Positions 15,992-24,621 of a DNA stretch of 45,106 bases are shown in pieces (the first letter of the stretch is position 1; each line of letters starts with the position of its first letter). Both the position numbers and the translations under genes were made by a program. This DNA comes from a virus, in IMG/VR virus record IMGVR_UViG_3300043411_002265, positions 1-45,106 of that record; one strand, given 5' to 3'. The notes under the pieces are model-generated. The model was not told where the DNA came from. It did no database searches and saw only the letters and a program-made list of their open reading frames with translations.

Positions 15992-16627
15992 TTAGGTTGG
16001 TTTGATTCTTCGCCATGCCTCTTGTACGGTGAGCGCTTGTGTCACACAATCGTCAAGAGCGTTGTGGTACGTGCCCTTACGGACAGAGTTCTTGTACTTC
16101 CCCCCAAACACAAAGGTCTCGAGGGTGCGTACGTCCATGAAGTCCCAGAATGGCATAGGAAAGTCCCTGTCGTTCGAGGATGATTTCATGGCGCGAACCC
16201 CGGTGTTCCGGTACGCGTGTGCAAGCATATCAATATCGAAGTTGGGAGCGCAAGCCCAGGCCTTGCCCCCCTTGCAGTTTTTCAGGATCCAGTCCCATAA
16301 CTCATCCAACGCCTGTGGGAGGTGCACCTTCTCCGGGTGCCCAATAATCTGGGCGTAGGCTTCTGCCTTGTCCGGCTTACTCCACCATGCCACCGTGCTC
16401 TCCTCAACCAGCCTCCCTACTTGGGTCTCCTTATGAAGCACCCGATAGAACGTAGGACAGGCGTAGCCCCCATCCTTGTCGATCAGGCTTTCTTGTTCCC
16501 CCAGCGGGTCGAACGCGATGGCTCCTATGCTCAGGATCACCGCGTTATCCTTCGTACCCAGGGTTTCCAGGTCAATCATGAGGTCCGTCCTGGACCCCTT
16601 CTTGTGGTAGCTACCAAGTTCAAGCAT
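15992..16627 (-). CDS. DexA-like 3'-5' exonuclease (DEDD superfamily)
   Basis: Exo I motif MIDLETLGT (residues 17-25) gives the first Asp and Glu metal ligands. Exo II is NFDIDMLAHAYRNTG and Exo III is HNALDDCVTQAL near the C-terminus, so all DEDD catalytic residues appear present. The 211-aa length and the WDFMDVRTLE segment match the T4 DexA / Rv2179c-like exonuclease group, which degrades 3' ends of DNA or RNA. It overlaps the primase-helicase gene by eight bases. Likely roles are nucleotide recycling, proofreading support or RNA trimming during replication. A DNA polymerase is not in the window. Confidence 0.85.
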   Translation of the reverse strand: MLELGSYHKKGSRTDLMIDLETLGTKDNAVILSIGAIAFDPLGEQESLIDKDGGYACPTFYRVLHKETQVGRLVEESTVAWWSKPDKAEAYAQIIGHPEKVHLPQALDELWDWILKNCKGGKAWACAPNFDIDMLAHAYRNTGVRAMKSSSNDRDFPMPFWDFMDVRTLETFVFGGKYKNSVRKGTYHNALDDCVTQALTVQEAWRRIKPT

Positions 16628-19589
16628 TGACTATCTCCGCTAGTTTCTCTTCGTCTTCACCCACCTTCGTGAGCCCCTCGTTATCACTCGTCCCATGTCC
16701 TCGGGTGGCGTACTCCGCTATCCTTCTCAGCTCATCCGGAGCCTTGTTCAGGTCGAACCTGGATAGCCTCTTCCTCGATCCATGCACCCGGTATCTTCCT
16801 GTGGACTCGAAATAGCTGGACTCCTGCATCAGCGTCTTGATCGAGTTGAAGGAATGGTTGTACTGCCTTCCGGTAAACCGATACCTGGCCATTACCCTGG
16901 CGTGCATATCACTCATCCAGATGTAGATCTTGCTGTCGTCCACGACGATATGCTCTTCCGACAGGATGGACCTTTCCGAAGTCAGGGATGACAACAGGGT
17001 CTCCCAGAAGTCTTGAAGGATATCTCCCTCTTGCTGGTCTACCACATCTGCCTTGATATGAGCGTACATGTCTTTCTCCAGGTCTATATACTCCGGGAAG
17101 TACGCATCTCTCAGCTCCTGCGCCATCAGCATGACTACCGACCATACGTTGGCCGTCCTCTTGCTGCAGCGTGTAGCCTCCGAGATACCTTGACAGGTTC
17201 TCCGACGCTTGGCGATAACCTCCTCCGGGTCCCTGCGAGACGCTTCCAGTATCCAGAACAGCCCCACACTGGTAGAGCTCCCTGTATCCGAAGCAGAGTT
17301 CAGCCAGTGGTAGGTGTCGTCCTCGCCATTCTTCGCTTCGGGAATACGGACAGGGATAAGCCTGGACCGTAGCGCGGGGTCATCGGGGATGTCCTCTCCA
17401 TTCAGCATGAAGTTGGCACGTACCTTGACCTCTACCACTTTCCCGACTCCTTCCCGTGATCCCATGGTCCTACCGGTTCGGTTGTACCAACCCCGGAACT
17501 TGGAGAAGTACTCCTTGGACTCCCCATCGTTTCTCATGTCGTCGATAGACATCGGCAAGGAGGAGTAGTAGCTGGCCTTTCTTTCCATACCCACACCGCT
17601 ACCCATGTTACTGATGTTGGTGCTGCCCAGCTCCCCCATCCCATACAGGTTTTGCACCCATTTGTTGATCGTGGATTTACCTCGCCCGTGCTTTCCCCAC
17701 ATATAGAGAATGGGGAACTCCCCCAGCTCCCCGAAGAACACGTCGGAGTATGCGTTGGCCCTGGACCAGCCCATGAATATCATGGTCATCAGCATGTTCC
17801 CCCCGAAGTTCTCCGAGAACTTGGAAATGAACATCTTCGTCAGGTCCTTGTAGTCCTGGTCCGAGTTCAGGATACGCATCACCGGTAGCCCCTCTCCATG
17901 AGAAGCGTCTTCCAGTTGCGAGGCGGCCTTGATACCAATGGAGTTCCCATTGATCCAGAAGATGTCGTCTTCGTCCTTGTTTCCCATCAGGATGTTTCCG
18001 CCAGGTTCAATCACACAGTTCTTGAACACCCATACCCTGAACTCCTTGGTCTTCACGAAGCCACAGTAATCCAGCAGGTGAACCAGGTGGTACGGGGTGG
18101 TGTTGAACAAGAACGACCATAGGTCCCGCAGGTCTTTCTCGGTACCCATGAACGTGCCATCTACTGAGTCCGCCACTGCGATCTCGAACATATGCTTTGA
18201 TACCTTGATCTCCGAGGTGATCTCCACTTCCGAGCTGAAGCCGGCCTGGTGAATGACGCGGATCAATCGTATCCTACCAGCACTACGGCTCAGGAAGATC
18301 ACTGACATCCTCATGATGAAATCCGTCAACTGCTCATCGTAAGTAACCCCGTCTTTTCCGGGTTTCCTCCGGTAGTAGCATCCGTTCTTCTCGATGATCG
18401 AGGAGTTTTCAATGGAGCGTTCCCCAGTGGTTGACTCCTTGGTGGTGTTGGCGCTGACGTAGTGCTCCAGGGCATACGTGATCGTCCCACCTTTCTTTAG
18501 GTACTGGTCGATGTCCTTTTCTTCCTGTGGAGGGCGGATATGGGTACAGGCAGGTAGACCACTGCTCTGCAACAGAACTGTGATCTGATCCCTGTACTTG
18601 TCCCCCGCTCCACCAACTCCATCGCTGTCGAATGCGGTGGTCACCTCGATCTTCTTTTTGCTGGTGGTGAGGAACCCACGAAGGAACGATAGCTGGTCTT
18701 TCCCGATCGACCCATTCGTACCGATTACCCCGCCATCCCAGTCAGATTCCAGGACGCTGATCACATCGTTCTCACCCTCAACGATCATCAGCTTGGTGTG
18801 CTTGTCCAGGTCACTCTGGTTATAAAACATCGAGCCATCGGACCAATACTCTTTCCGTTGCTGGAAGGAGAGGTTCTTGGTCGGGTCCTTCATGGTGAAC
18901 CGTACTGCGTTCTTCCGATAGGTAAACGGGTAGATGAACATTGGCTTGGAGAACAGGTCCCCGGTCTTCTTTCCGTTCAGGAGCCCCGTAGTCTCGATGG
19001 CCGCATGGTCATACCCGAGAGAAAGGAAGTGCTGCATCAGGACGTTCCCACCCCCCGTCCAGCCTACCTTCATTCTCTTCAGGGTATCCAGTCGATGCCC
19101 ACGTACCTCGATCTGATACTTTATAGGCGTACGCCCGTCCAGCTCAGGATACGTACGGGTATCTGTGAGCAAGCAGTCGTGGTAGAAGTCCATCGCCATG
19201 TTCCGCAAGGCCTGAGTGATGCTACCGGATCTCTTCGGGAGTTCCATGGCGAAGTCTTTTGCAAGGGCCTCGCATGCCTGGTACGCATCTGCTTCGGGGT
19301 CCAGATTGTTGAGATGTAGGTACAGGTCGATGACGGTGCCGCCTTCGTTGCAGCTAAAGCAGTGGTATCTGTCATAGGCCCCCTTCTCATCGTTCAAGGA
19401 GGCAGACCCATCTGCTTCATACACCGTGAACGCATCGTTATGGTGCCCCAGCGGGCAAGGGTTCACCCGCATGGCGGACCCCACGTTCAGTACTTCCGCA
19501 TCCGGGCAGTACTTCTCTACCGCTTGCAGCATACGGACATTCTGTTTTACGAGGGTGAAAGGGTCTTGTTCTGGTCTGACTTTTGTCAT
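16620..19589 (-). CDS. Bifunctional DNA primase-helicase (CHC2 zinc finger, Toprim, P-loop ATPase)
   Basis: The N-terminus carries a zinc finger of the primase type (C45, a His at 49 or 50, C77, C80). A Toprim domain follows with MIVEGEND (E271) and FDSDGVGG (D321, D323), the metal-binding residues for primer synthesis. The C-terminal half has a Walker A motif WGKHGRGKST (631-640), a Walker B-like MSIDDMRN (680-687) and an Arg-containing LRSRLIPVRIP later. This resembles the SF3/D5-type helicases of phages and plasmids. At 989 aa it is long for a primase-helicase; residues 390-600 are unassigned. GAGG lies seven bases before the ATG. Expected role: lay primers and unwind the fork. Confidence 0.85.
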   Translation of the reverse strand: MTKVRPEQDPFTLVKQNVRMLQAVEKYCPDAEVLNVGSAMRVNPCPLGHHNDAFTVYEADGSASLNDEKGAYDRYHCFSCNEGGTVIDLYLHLNNLDPEADAYQACEALAKDFAMELPKRSGSITQALRNMAMDFYHDCLLTDTRTYPELDGRTPIKYQIEVRGHRLDTLKRMKVGWTGGGNVLMQHFLSLGYDHAAIETTGLLNGKKTGDLFSKPMFIYPFTYRKNAVRFTMKDPTKNLSFQQRKEYWSDGSMFYNQSDLDKHTKLMIVEGENDVISVLESDWDGGVIGTNGSIGKDQLSFLRGFLTTSKKKIEVTTAFDSDGVGGAGDKYRDQITVLLQSSGLPACTHIRPPQEEKDIDQYLKKGGTITYALEHYVSANTTKESTTGERSIENSSIIEKNGCYYRRKPGKDGVTYDEQLTDFIMRMSVIFLSRSAGRIRLIRVIHQAGFSSEVEITSEIKVSKHMFEIAVADSVDGTFMGTEKDLRDLWSFLFNTTPYHLVHLLDYCGFVKTKEFRVWVFKNCVIEPGGNILMGNKDEDDIFWINGNSIGIKAASQLEDASHGEGLPVMRILNSDQDYKDLTKMFISKFSENFGGNMLMTMIFMGWSRANAYSDVFFGELGEFPILYMWGKHGRGKSTINKWVQNLYGMGELGSTNISNMGSGVGMERKASYYSSLPMSIDDMRNDGESKEYFSKFRGWYNRTGRTMGSREGVGKVVEVKVRANFMLNGEDIPDDPALRSRLIPVRIPEAKNGEDDTYHWLNSASDTGSSTSVGLFWILEASRRDPEEVIAKRRRTCQGISEATRCSKRTANVWSVVMLMAQELRDAYFPEYIDLEKDMYAHIKADVVDQQEGDILQDFWETLLSSLTSERSILSEEHIVVDDSKIYIWMSDMHARVMARYRFTGRQYNHSFNSIKTLMQESSYFESTGRYRVHGSRKRLSRFDLNKAPDELRRIAEYATRGHGTSDNEGLTKVGEDEEKLAEIVNA

Positions 19590-19605
19590 AGGGTAACCTC
19601 AGTGG

Positions 19606-19632
19606 ATAAAAAAGCCGGACTAGCCGGCTTAG
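19606..19632 (-). terminator. Intrinsic terminator after the dUTPase gene
   Basis: On the minus strand AAGCCGG-CTAGT-CCGGCTT is a perfect seven-pair stem followed by a T run. It lies between dUTPase and primase-helicase, so the latter either relies on readthrough or has its own start of transcription. Confidence 0.8.
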
Positions 19633-19655
19633 TCAACATGATCGTGCGGATTCCG

Positions 19656-20156
19656 TCAGGTTCCGGTGCTTCCGAACCCGTTTTCCCCACGATCGGAAGG
19701 ACTCGGGAAGGAATCCACAACGTCCCATTCTGCTTGTACCACACTTTGGAAAACCATTTGAGCGATGCGATCACCCGGCTGGATCACAATAGGATCAGCC
19801 AAGGCCCCACCCATCATGGCCCCAATAAGAGAGAGGTCCCCCGAGAACGGGCGTCTCCAGAGAACGATCTGTATCTCTCCCTGGTAATCAGAGTCGATAA
19901 CCCCGGTCAGGTTACCCAGTACCACTCCTCTGCTTCCCAACCCTGATCGTGGATAGATCGTGCCTACCACCCCAGGGTTGCCGATGCTTATTGCGATACC
20001 TGAAGGAACCACAACCTGGTCACCTGGGCTGAGCGTGATCGGGGAGTTAATGGCCGCTACCAGGTCAATGCCCGCAGCTCCTGGTGTTTGGTAGGAGGGC
20101 AGCGCCCACAGGCCGGATTTGAAACGTGAATCAATAGGTTTTATGGCGATTTTCAT
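19656..20156 (-). CDS. dut: dUTP diphosphatase (trimeric dUTPase)
   Basis: Hydrolyses dUTP to dUMP and pyrophosphate, keeping uracil out of DNA and feeding dTMP synthesis. All five trimeric dUTPase motifs are visible: AGIDLVAA (1), PRSGLGSRG (2), GVIDSDYQGEI (3, with the catalytic Asp), GDRIAQMVF (4) and RGENGFGSTGT (5, the C-terminal lid). The ATG at 20156 is used because TTGAGGAC is well spaced upstream and the product then has the normal length of 166 aa. It overlaps the HD-domain gene by ATGA. Confidence 0.95.
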   Translation of the reverse strand: MKIAIKPIDSRFKSGLWALPSYQTPGAAGIDLVAAINSPITLSPGDQVVVPSGIAISIGNPGVVGTIYPRSGLGSRGVVLGNLTGVIDSDYQGEIQIVLWRRPFSGDLSLIGAMMGGALADPIVIQPGDRIAQMVFQSVVQAEWDVVDSFPSPSDRGENGFGSTGT

Positions 20157-20821
20157 GCTAGTGTCCTCAATCTCTTTTGTAGGGAGTCCTGCTCTTCTCG
20201 CAGGTTCTTCAGGGCCCTGTCTTCCCACAGGCTGCTCCCGATCTCTGTTTTGAATATCCTGCCACCTCCGTCGAGAAAGTTCAACAAGTCATTCACCGTT
20301 CTTTTTCTCTCGATCAGGAACATCTTCAGGATATCTTTTTTCGTAAACATGTCCATGGCACTTTTTGTGTGCATGTAGTACATAAAGTACTCAGACTCCA
20401 ACCCAAAACAATACTCCAGGTATTCCTCTCTTGGCGCCCCGAGAACTGAGGCGTCCGCGTCGAGACATACATCGAGCATCGGCGGGTGGGTATTCAAAAG
20501 CGGGTTTTCTGTAGCCAGGATAGCCTTGTGGGCGTTCTCCAGTGGCCTGGAGGGAAACACCATGAGTCCAGTAATCGGATCCATGAAAGCCCCTACGTGC
20601 TTGGCGTATAGCTCCGCGCTAAGTCTCTCGTTCTCCCCGCTTCCAGGAATCAGGATTGCGTCATGGTACCACGCAAAGTCCACCATCCAGTGTGGCAGGG
20701 TATCGGAGACTGACAACATCTTCATTATTTTTATGAGTTGGGCAGGGTGGTCTATACCATGGTGTTGCCTCCATGGTGCCAGGTACCCTTGCATTACTTC
20801 GGAGAGTGGGGATTGCCGCAT
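20153..20821 (-). CDS. HD-domain metal-dependent hydrolase, COG4339-like
   Basis: The motifs run in the order expected for the COG4339 HD superfamily: HHGIDHPAQLIKI (near residue 20), AWYHDAILIPGSGENERLSA (H53 and D54 the HD pair), then LDADASVLG followed by a Tyr- and Glu-rich stretch ending LESEYFMY. These proteins are predicted metal-dependent phosphohydrolases; the substrate is unknown, possibly a nucleotide given the dUTPase next door. The start at 20821 (MRQSP) is provisional. ATG at 20795, overlapping the upstream stop as TAATG, is an alternative. The C-terminal helix looks like a coiled coil. Confidence 0.75.
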   Translation of the reverse strand: MRQSPLSEVMQGYLAPWRQHHGIDHPAQLIKIMKMLSVSDTLPHWMVDFAWYHDAILIPGSGENERLSAELYAKHVGAFMDPITGLMVFPSRPLENAHKAILATENPLLNTHPPMLDVCLDADASVLGAPREEYLEYCFGLESEYFMYYMHTKSAMDMFTKKDILKMFLIERKRTVNDLLNFLDGGGRIFKTEIGSSLWEDRALKNLREEQDSLQKRLRTLA

Positions 20822-21765
20822 TTTCTCAAAAGCTCTGCACTCTGCTTCATGACGGGTTGTAACAGGCCCGCTATGGAGTTCTTGTCCCTTGGTTTCCGGT
20901 GTTTCGAGCATACATCCCGATAATCGCAGTACGACGTGCATAAGAAGTTTTTCTCGGCCTTGAACATGCCATCCCGATAGACTTTATCTACTGCATTAAA
21001 CAGTCGTCCGAGAAGGTTGTTCCGGATCCTTGTCCTGAGTTCCTCGTTTCCATACACCGAGCCCATTTTTACCTCCATGGCTTCTATGAAGTGAATCCCC
21101 GTTGTCAGGGACTTTACTTCCGGGTACTTCGCAACCACCAGCGTTCCGTATGACTCTAGCTGGAACTCGTGGTTTCGTATACCCCAATCCGGGTTCCCGC
21201 CCAGCTTGTGGTCCATCAGGATCCTGTCTTTGTTCGTTAGCAGGATCTGCAGGTCGATCTTGGAGCGGAACATCGCGTTTCTACTGGAGAAATCCACAGG
21301 GTTCCAATCCTTGTCTACCGCAACCTCGTCTTCTGCCAGGATACCCTCCACGTCATGCTTCCTCTTGAAAGAGGCGATACGGGAGGAGAACTCTCTGATG
21401 GATACTTCGAGGGGATCAATCAGGTGCGTGTGGTCCTTGAATTGTTCCTTGTTATAGCCGGCCAGGTCCATTGCTTCATGGAACCCGACCTCTTTGGTAA
21501 TGACATGATCCAGAACTTCGTGGGCGAGCTTCCCCACATCAGTACGGATGGAGTCCTCCTGCATGACCGCCTCTACCAGTTCTTCCATGTCCTGTACCTT
21601 GATAATGTACTTAAGGTAAAAAGCCAACGGACAGGAGTTCAAGGTTTTGTATTTGGATACCGACCACGGGGACATTCCGTCTACGGAAAAATCCACCCGG
21701 TCACTCCCGATGATGTCCTCGGCGCGTGCCTGTATGGCACTAATGAATTTTTCTTGGAGGTCCAT
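20794..21765 (-). CDS. Cas4/RecB-like PD-(D/E)XK nuclease with Fe-S cysteines
   Basis: ATG at 21765 is chosen for its AAGGGA site. Nuclease motifs are AHEVLDH (H82), a SKIDLQILL strand with the Asp, and LMDHKLG with the Lys. One Cys near the N-terminus (SCPLAFYLKY, C45) and three near the C-terminus (LCTSYCDYRDVC) match the four Fe-S ligands of Cas4 and AddB-type nucleases. Phages use such 5'-3' exonucleases in recombination or host DNA degradation. There is no CRISPR array or Cas gene in the window, so a Cas4 role in adaptation is not suggested. It overlaps the 183-aa gene upstream. Confidence 0.85.
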   Translation of the reverse strand: MDLQEKFISAIQARAEDIIGSDRVDFSVDGMSPWSVSKYKTLNSCPLAFYLKYIIKVQDMEELVEAVMQEDSIRTDVGKLAHEVLDHVITKEVGFHEAMDLAGYNKEQFKDHTHLIDPLEVSIREFSSRIASFKRKHDVEGILAEDEVAVDKDWNPVDFSSRNAMFRSKIDLQILLTNKDRILMDHKLGGNPDWGIRNHEFQLESYGTLVVAKYPEVKSLTTGIHFIEAMEVKMGSVYGNEELRTRIRNNLLGRLFNAVDKVYRDGMFKAEKNFLCTSYCDYRDVCSKHRKPRDKNSIAGLLQPVMKQSAELLRKCGNPHSPK

Positions 21766-22291
21766 TGAGGGTCCCTTGTGGTATGCGTTTTCGAATGGTA
21801 GCCAAGCCTTCTTCATCAAAGGCCTCTGGCTCTGTTTCCAGCCAGCAGATCTCCTTCTCCAGGAGTACCCGAATGTCTTTCTCTTCCGTGTCTTCTTCCC
21901 CTACGCACGAGAGCCATGCTTTCAAGGCACCTGGTGCGTTAAGCAGAAGACGAAGGTACGCTGACCTCACCTCTCTGCAGGGGGAGACTACATAAGTGAT
22001 GGAAGACTTGTAGATCTTCATTACCGGGGGAAGTTCTGCTGGTTCCGCTATCATGACAACGAAGTCATCTACCGCTTCCACAAAGGGGGCGGCAGGCATC
22101 ATGGCCAGTAGGTAGTCTTCGGTATCGTCCAGTATGATCGAAGTAACGCGGTCGTACGCCGACCCGTTACGAAAAGAGACGTCCTCCACTCTTGGGAGGG
22201 CGTAGGGCCCCTCCTCTCCGGGGTTTCCTGATTGGTTGCCTGTCAGGTAATGAAAGGCTTCCACAGTAAACTTCCAGCGGGAGAGGCTCAT
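21740..22291 (-). CDS. Unknown 183-aa protein in the replication block
   Basis: Acidic soluble protein with a strand-rich centre (SYRNGS-like and SIILDDTEDYLLAMMP) and a helical C-terminus ending in a basic tail. No family or motif is recognised. It begins three bases after the Cys-rich gene ends and overlaps the nuclease gene by 26 bases, so it is co-expressed with recombination and replication genes. The function is unassigned. Confidence 0.75.
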   Translation of the reverse strand: MSLSRWKFTVEAFHYLTGNQSGNPGEEGPYALPRVEDVSFRNGSAYDRVTSIILDDTEDYLLAMMPAAPFVEAVDDFVVMIAEPAELPPVMKIYKSSITYVVSPCREVRSAYLRLLLNAPGALKAWLSCVGEEDTEEKDIRVLLEKEICWLETEPEAFDEEGLATIRKRIPQGTLNGPPRKIH

Positions 22292-22294
22292 GGG

Positions 22295-23170
22295 TTACAC
22301 CTCGTAACGTACGGAGGCGTCTTCCCGTTCTACCACTTCCGCAGTTCCTTCAATGACGATGTCACCAGGATTGCGGTGGCTGTCATCCCCGATACGGGTA
22401 GCGCCAGACTTGTTTTCCAGGGACATGGTAGCACGACGTTCTACACCCGCCTGGAAAGCTTCCAGTTGGTGACGACGGCTCTCTCCAGAGTAGCTGAACA
22501 GCTCTCGCAGGAACGCTTCGACATCAGGTGACAAGGTGAAGGAACCTGGCGCAGAGAAGGAGACGCTGGTCAGGAACACGTTCTTGTTCTCCGGATGGCG
22601 GGAAGCTTCCACGGTGTAGGAGCGACGGTAGATGTGGGTCTTGGTAGACTTCACAAGCTTCTCGAAGTTCATGCCACCACGATACCCGGTCTTGCTGAAG
22701 TTGATCAGGAAGATATCGGACAGGTCAGCCTTGATGACTAGGAACTTGAGACTCTTGGTGCAAGGCACCTTATTGTTCTCTTCGTTCCACTGGGAGAACT
22801 GGCAGGTACGGCAGTCACCATACTTCCAGCCTGTGATACCATCAGGGCTTTCGCAGAGGCGGCGATCACTTCCGAGGTCTTCCGGCCACAGGTCACGGGT
22901 AGTCCAGATACGTAGAGGGACCACGTCCATGGTTTTGAGCACTTCATTGCTAAGGACGAAGTCACCGGGCTTGCACGACGGAAGGGTATCCGTGTTAGTG
23001 GTGGCCTGTACCAGCTTCAGCATACTCGGGTGCCACTGGATTGGCTTGTCGCCCACACCTTCAATCACTTCTCCCATCCTGGCAAGCAGGGCAAGAGCGT
23101 TAGCACGTAGGGTGGCGTCCTGGATGGCTTCAGCAGCCGTTGTCATTTGTGGGGTTACGATGTCAGTCAT
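22295..23170 (-). CDS. Cys-rich 291-aa protein, candidate ssDNA-binding or recombination factor
   Basis: The central part has four Cys residues in a zinc-ribbon-like array: LCESPDG, then GDCRTCQF, then VPCTKSL. Strand-rich segments on either side (SLKFLVIKADLSDIFLINFS; VFLTSVSFSAPGSFTLS) could be an OB-like or beta-sheet fold. The C-terminus is polar and acidic. Phage proteins with a central zinc ribbon next to a Cas4-like nuclease and primase are often single-stranded DNA binding or recombination factors, but no homologue was confirmed. It starts within the end of the 70-aa gene (eight-base overlap). Confidence 0.75.
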   Translation of the reverse strand: MTDIVTPQMTTAAEAIQDATLRANALALLARMGEVIEGVGDKPIQWHPSMLKLVQATTNTDTLPSCKPGDFVLSNEVLKTMDVVPLRIWTTRDLWPEDLGSDRRLCESPDGITGWKYGDCRTCQFSQWNEENNKVPCTKSLKFLVIKADLSDIFLINFSKTGYRGGMNFEKLVKSTKTHIYRRSYTVEASRHPENKNVFLTSVSFSAPGSFTLSPDVEAFLRELFSYSGESRRHQLEAFQAGVERRATMSLENKSGATRIGDDSHRNPGDIVIEGTAEVVEREDASVRYEV

Positions 23171-23375
23171 CTTTGTTATCTCTTTGTGAGTTACAGTTTT
23201 GGCAGTTTTTACAACCGCCGGAAGTCAGAACCTCGGTCTCCCCATTTTCAACGAGGGCACCCAGCTCTTCTTTGGAGACGCCCCAGTCTTTCTGGATGCG
23301 TTTAGGAACCTCCCCAGAAGCCAAGAAGCTTTCTAGTTCAGTTCCGGTAAGCACGATACGGCTGGTCTTCTCCAT
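23163..23375 (-). CDS. Small protein with a C-terminal Cys cluster (70 aa)
   Basis: The C-terminus has GGCKNCQNCNSQ, three Cys in a CxxCxxC pattern that could bind metal as part of a dimer or with its neighbour. The N-terminal part is helical and acidic (TELESFLASGEVPKRIQKDW). It overlaps the Cys-rich 291-aa gene by eight bases and follows the 86-aa gene closely. No family is recognised. Confidence 0.7.
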   Translation of the reverse strand: MEKTSRIVLTGTELESFLASGEVPKRIQKDWGVSKEELGALVENGETEVLTSGGCKNCQNCNSQRDNKDD

Positions 23376-23380
23376 AAAGG

Positions 23381-23641
23381 TTATACCCTGTTATTGTCTT
23401 GTTGTGAAGGCGTGGAGGTTTTCAAGGCAGTCAGGTCAGCTACCTGGATACGAAGCAGTGAGCCTACTTCCTGGGGTATGAACGCCCCACGTTTCGGGGA
23501 GTTTCTGTCCAGCACGCACTTGAGCAGCGCGTCCATGGCGTCTTCCATCTCCTTGCTGTCTTCTTCTGTACGGAAGTCCATCTCGTAGAAGCTTCCGTCT
23601 TTCTGGTAGCTGATCTGCACATCAATCTTTGCTTTACCCAT
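23381..23641 (-). CDS. Small unknown protein heading the replication block (86 aa)
   Basis: First gene of the leftward replication group. The N-terminal part looks like a strand-turn-strand (AKIDVQISYQKDGSFYEMDF) followed by an acidic helix. The C-terminus is Ser/Thr-rich and polar. Its last codons include the string GGGTATAA, which resembles the promoter-like motif seen elsewhere. No function is recognised. Confidence 0.7.
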   Translation of the reverse strand: MGKAKIDVQISYQKDGSFYEMDFRTEEDSKEMEDAMDALLKCVLDRNSPKRGAFIPQEVGSLLRIQVADLTALKTSTPSQQDNNRV

Positions 23642-23673
23642 GGAGCATTTCCCCTGTATGTGGTCTTTGTATG

Positions 23674-23697
23674 AATCAAAAAAAGCCTTCCTGGCTA
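23674..23697 (-). terminator. Weak intrinsic terminator between accessory and replication blocks
   Basis: On the minus strand AGCC-AGGAA-GGCT forms a four-pair stem followed by seven T residues. It lies after the 79-aa gene that ends at 23722. The short stem suggests only partial termination. Confidence 0.5.
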
Positions 23698-23721
23698 GTA
23701 CGAAAGCAATACTACCCGGTT

Positions 23722-23961
23722 TTAATCGGGCAGTCTACCTTCGTGTTTTGTCCAATCCCGCAGGGCCTTTCTTATCCCCCGGTCGAAATCATCTTCTCTT
23801 GTGCAGGAGAGTTCGGACAGGTAATCTTCTGCGTCTCCCGCGGACGAGAGCATCGCCCCCGCAGCGAAGTCATACCCACGCTGGAACTCCTTGCTCTCCT
23901 CCATCACTTTTTCTACCCGGGCTTTCCACCATTCCAGGGTTTTACCGACGAGTCTCAACAT
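23722..23961 (-). CDS. Small unknown protein (79 aa)
   Basis: ATG at 23961 follows the upstream stop by two bases, with GGGGAG 11 bases before it. The product is helical and charged (TLEWWKARVEKVMEESKEF; EDYLSELSCTREDDFDRGIR) and resembles small phage early proteins with no assigned role. It is the last gene of the accessory group. Confidence 0.7.
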   Translation of the reverse strand: MLRLVGKTLEWWKARVEKVMEESKEFQRGYDFAAGAMLSSAGDAEDYLSELSCTREDDFDRGIRKALRDWTKHEGRLPD

Positions 23962-23963
23962 AC

Positions 23964-24443
23964 CTAGCTGAACTCCCCTACCATGCAATCCCAGGTTCCA
24001 TTCCCATTTTTAATACAGTACCCGTCTTCCTCCACTCGGTGTCTAACGAGGTTATTAGGTCCGGGGCTTGCGTGGTTTCTTTTGAGGAAGTCCTCATAGG
24101 ACCGATACCCTAGCACACTCCCCTCCTCCCTCCACTTTTTCTCCAGGTCCTCTGGAGAGTGGGGGTGAGATCGTTCTGTAATCGTAGACATCATCTCCGA
24201 GTACTCTATCTTGTCATCGTACTCGTTGTAGATCACCCCTGCTTTCAATAGGGGTTTCCAGTCCTCCAGGTCGTGTACTCCCATCTTCGGGTACACGTGC
24301 AAGCTGAAGCACCACCCCCAGCTACTCTTCCCGATATGAATACTGTCTGGCTTGTTCCTACATTCGTCCGACAGGTCCTCCAGTTTCTCCATCACTTCCC
24401 TGGACATTCCGGCGTCAGGCTTCAGGTAGTAATTTGTTCCCAT
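23964..24443 (-). CDS. Conserved phage protein of unknown function (MGTNYY family)
   Basis: The N-terminus MGTNYYLKPD and the IHIGKSSWGWCFSLHVYP segment (about residues 35-52) are hallmarks of a small protein family common in phage genomes, for which I know no established function. The usual Cys pairs of that family are mostly absent here. It has a strong AAAGGAG site, located inside the end of the upstream 68-aa gene. Confidence 0.8.
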   Translation of the reverse strand: MGTNYYLKPDAGMSREVMEKLEDLSDECRNKPDSIHIGKSSWGWCFSLHVYPKMGVHDLEDWKPLLKAGVIYNEYDDKIEYSEMMSTITERSHPHSPEDLEKKWREEGSVLGYRSYEDFLKRNHASPGPNNLVRHRVEEDGYCIKNGNGTWDCMVGEFS

Positions 24444-24621
24444 CTTCTCTCCTTTTGGAAAGTTGGTATTCCAGTTGTTTTATCCTCGTACGAAGGCGAA
24501 ATACCTTCGCACGAAGCTCATACACCTCAGTTGGAGTCCAGTCAGCTCCGCATGCGCACTCACTATCGCTCCTCGCTGCGCAGACGCAGTCTGTACCAGG
24601 TATGTAACGAGGGTGGGTCAC
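24415..24621 (-). CDS. Small Cys- and coiled-coil protein (68 aa)
   Basis: The N-terminal half has four Cys (CVCAARSDSECACG) and the C-terminal half a basic heptad-like helix (ELRAKVFRLRTRIKQLEYQL). It overlaps both neighbours, by four bases with the 100-aa gene (ATGA) and by 29 with the MGTNYY gene. It could be a small metal-binding regulator, but that is inference. Confidence 0.65.
   Translation of the reverse strand: MTHPRYIPGTDCVCAARSDSECACGADWTPTEVYELRAKVFRLRTRIKQLEYQLSKRREDGNKLLPEA

Noticed and set aside
20794-21765. Cas4 of a CRISPR adaptation module
   Set aside because: No Cas1, Cas2 or repeat array nearby; neighbours are phage replication genes.
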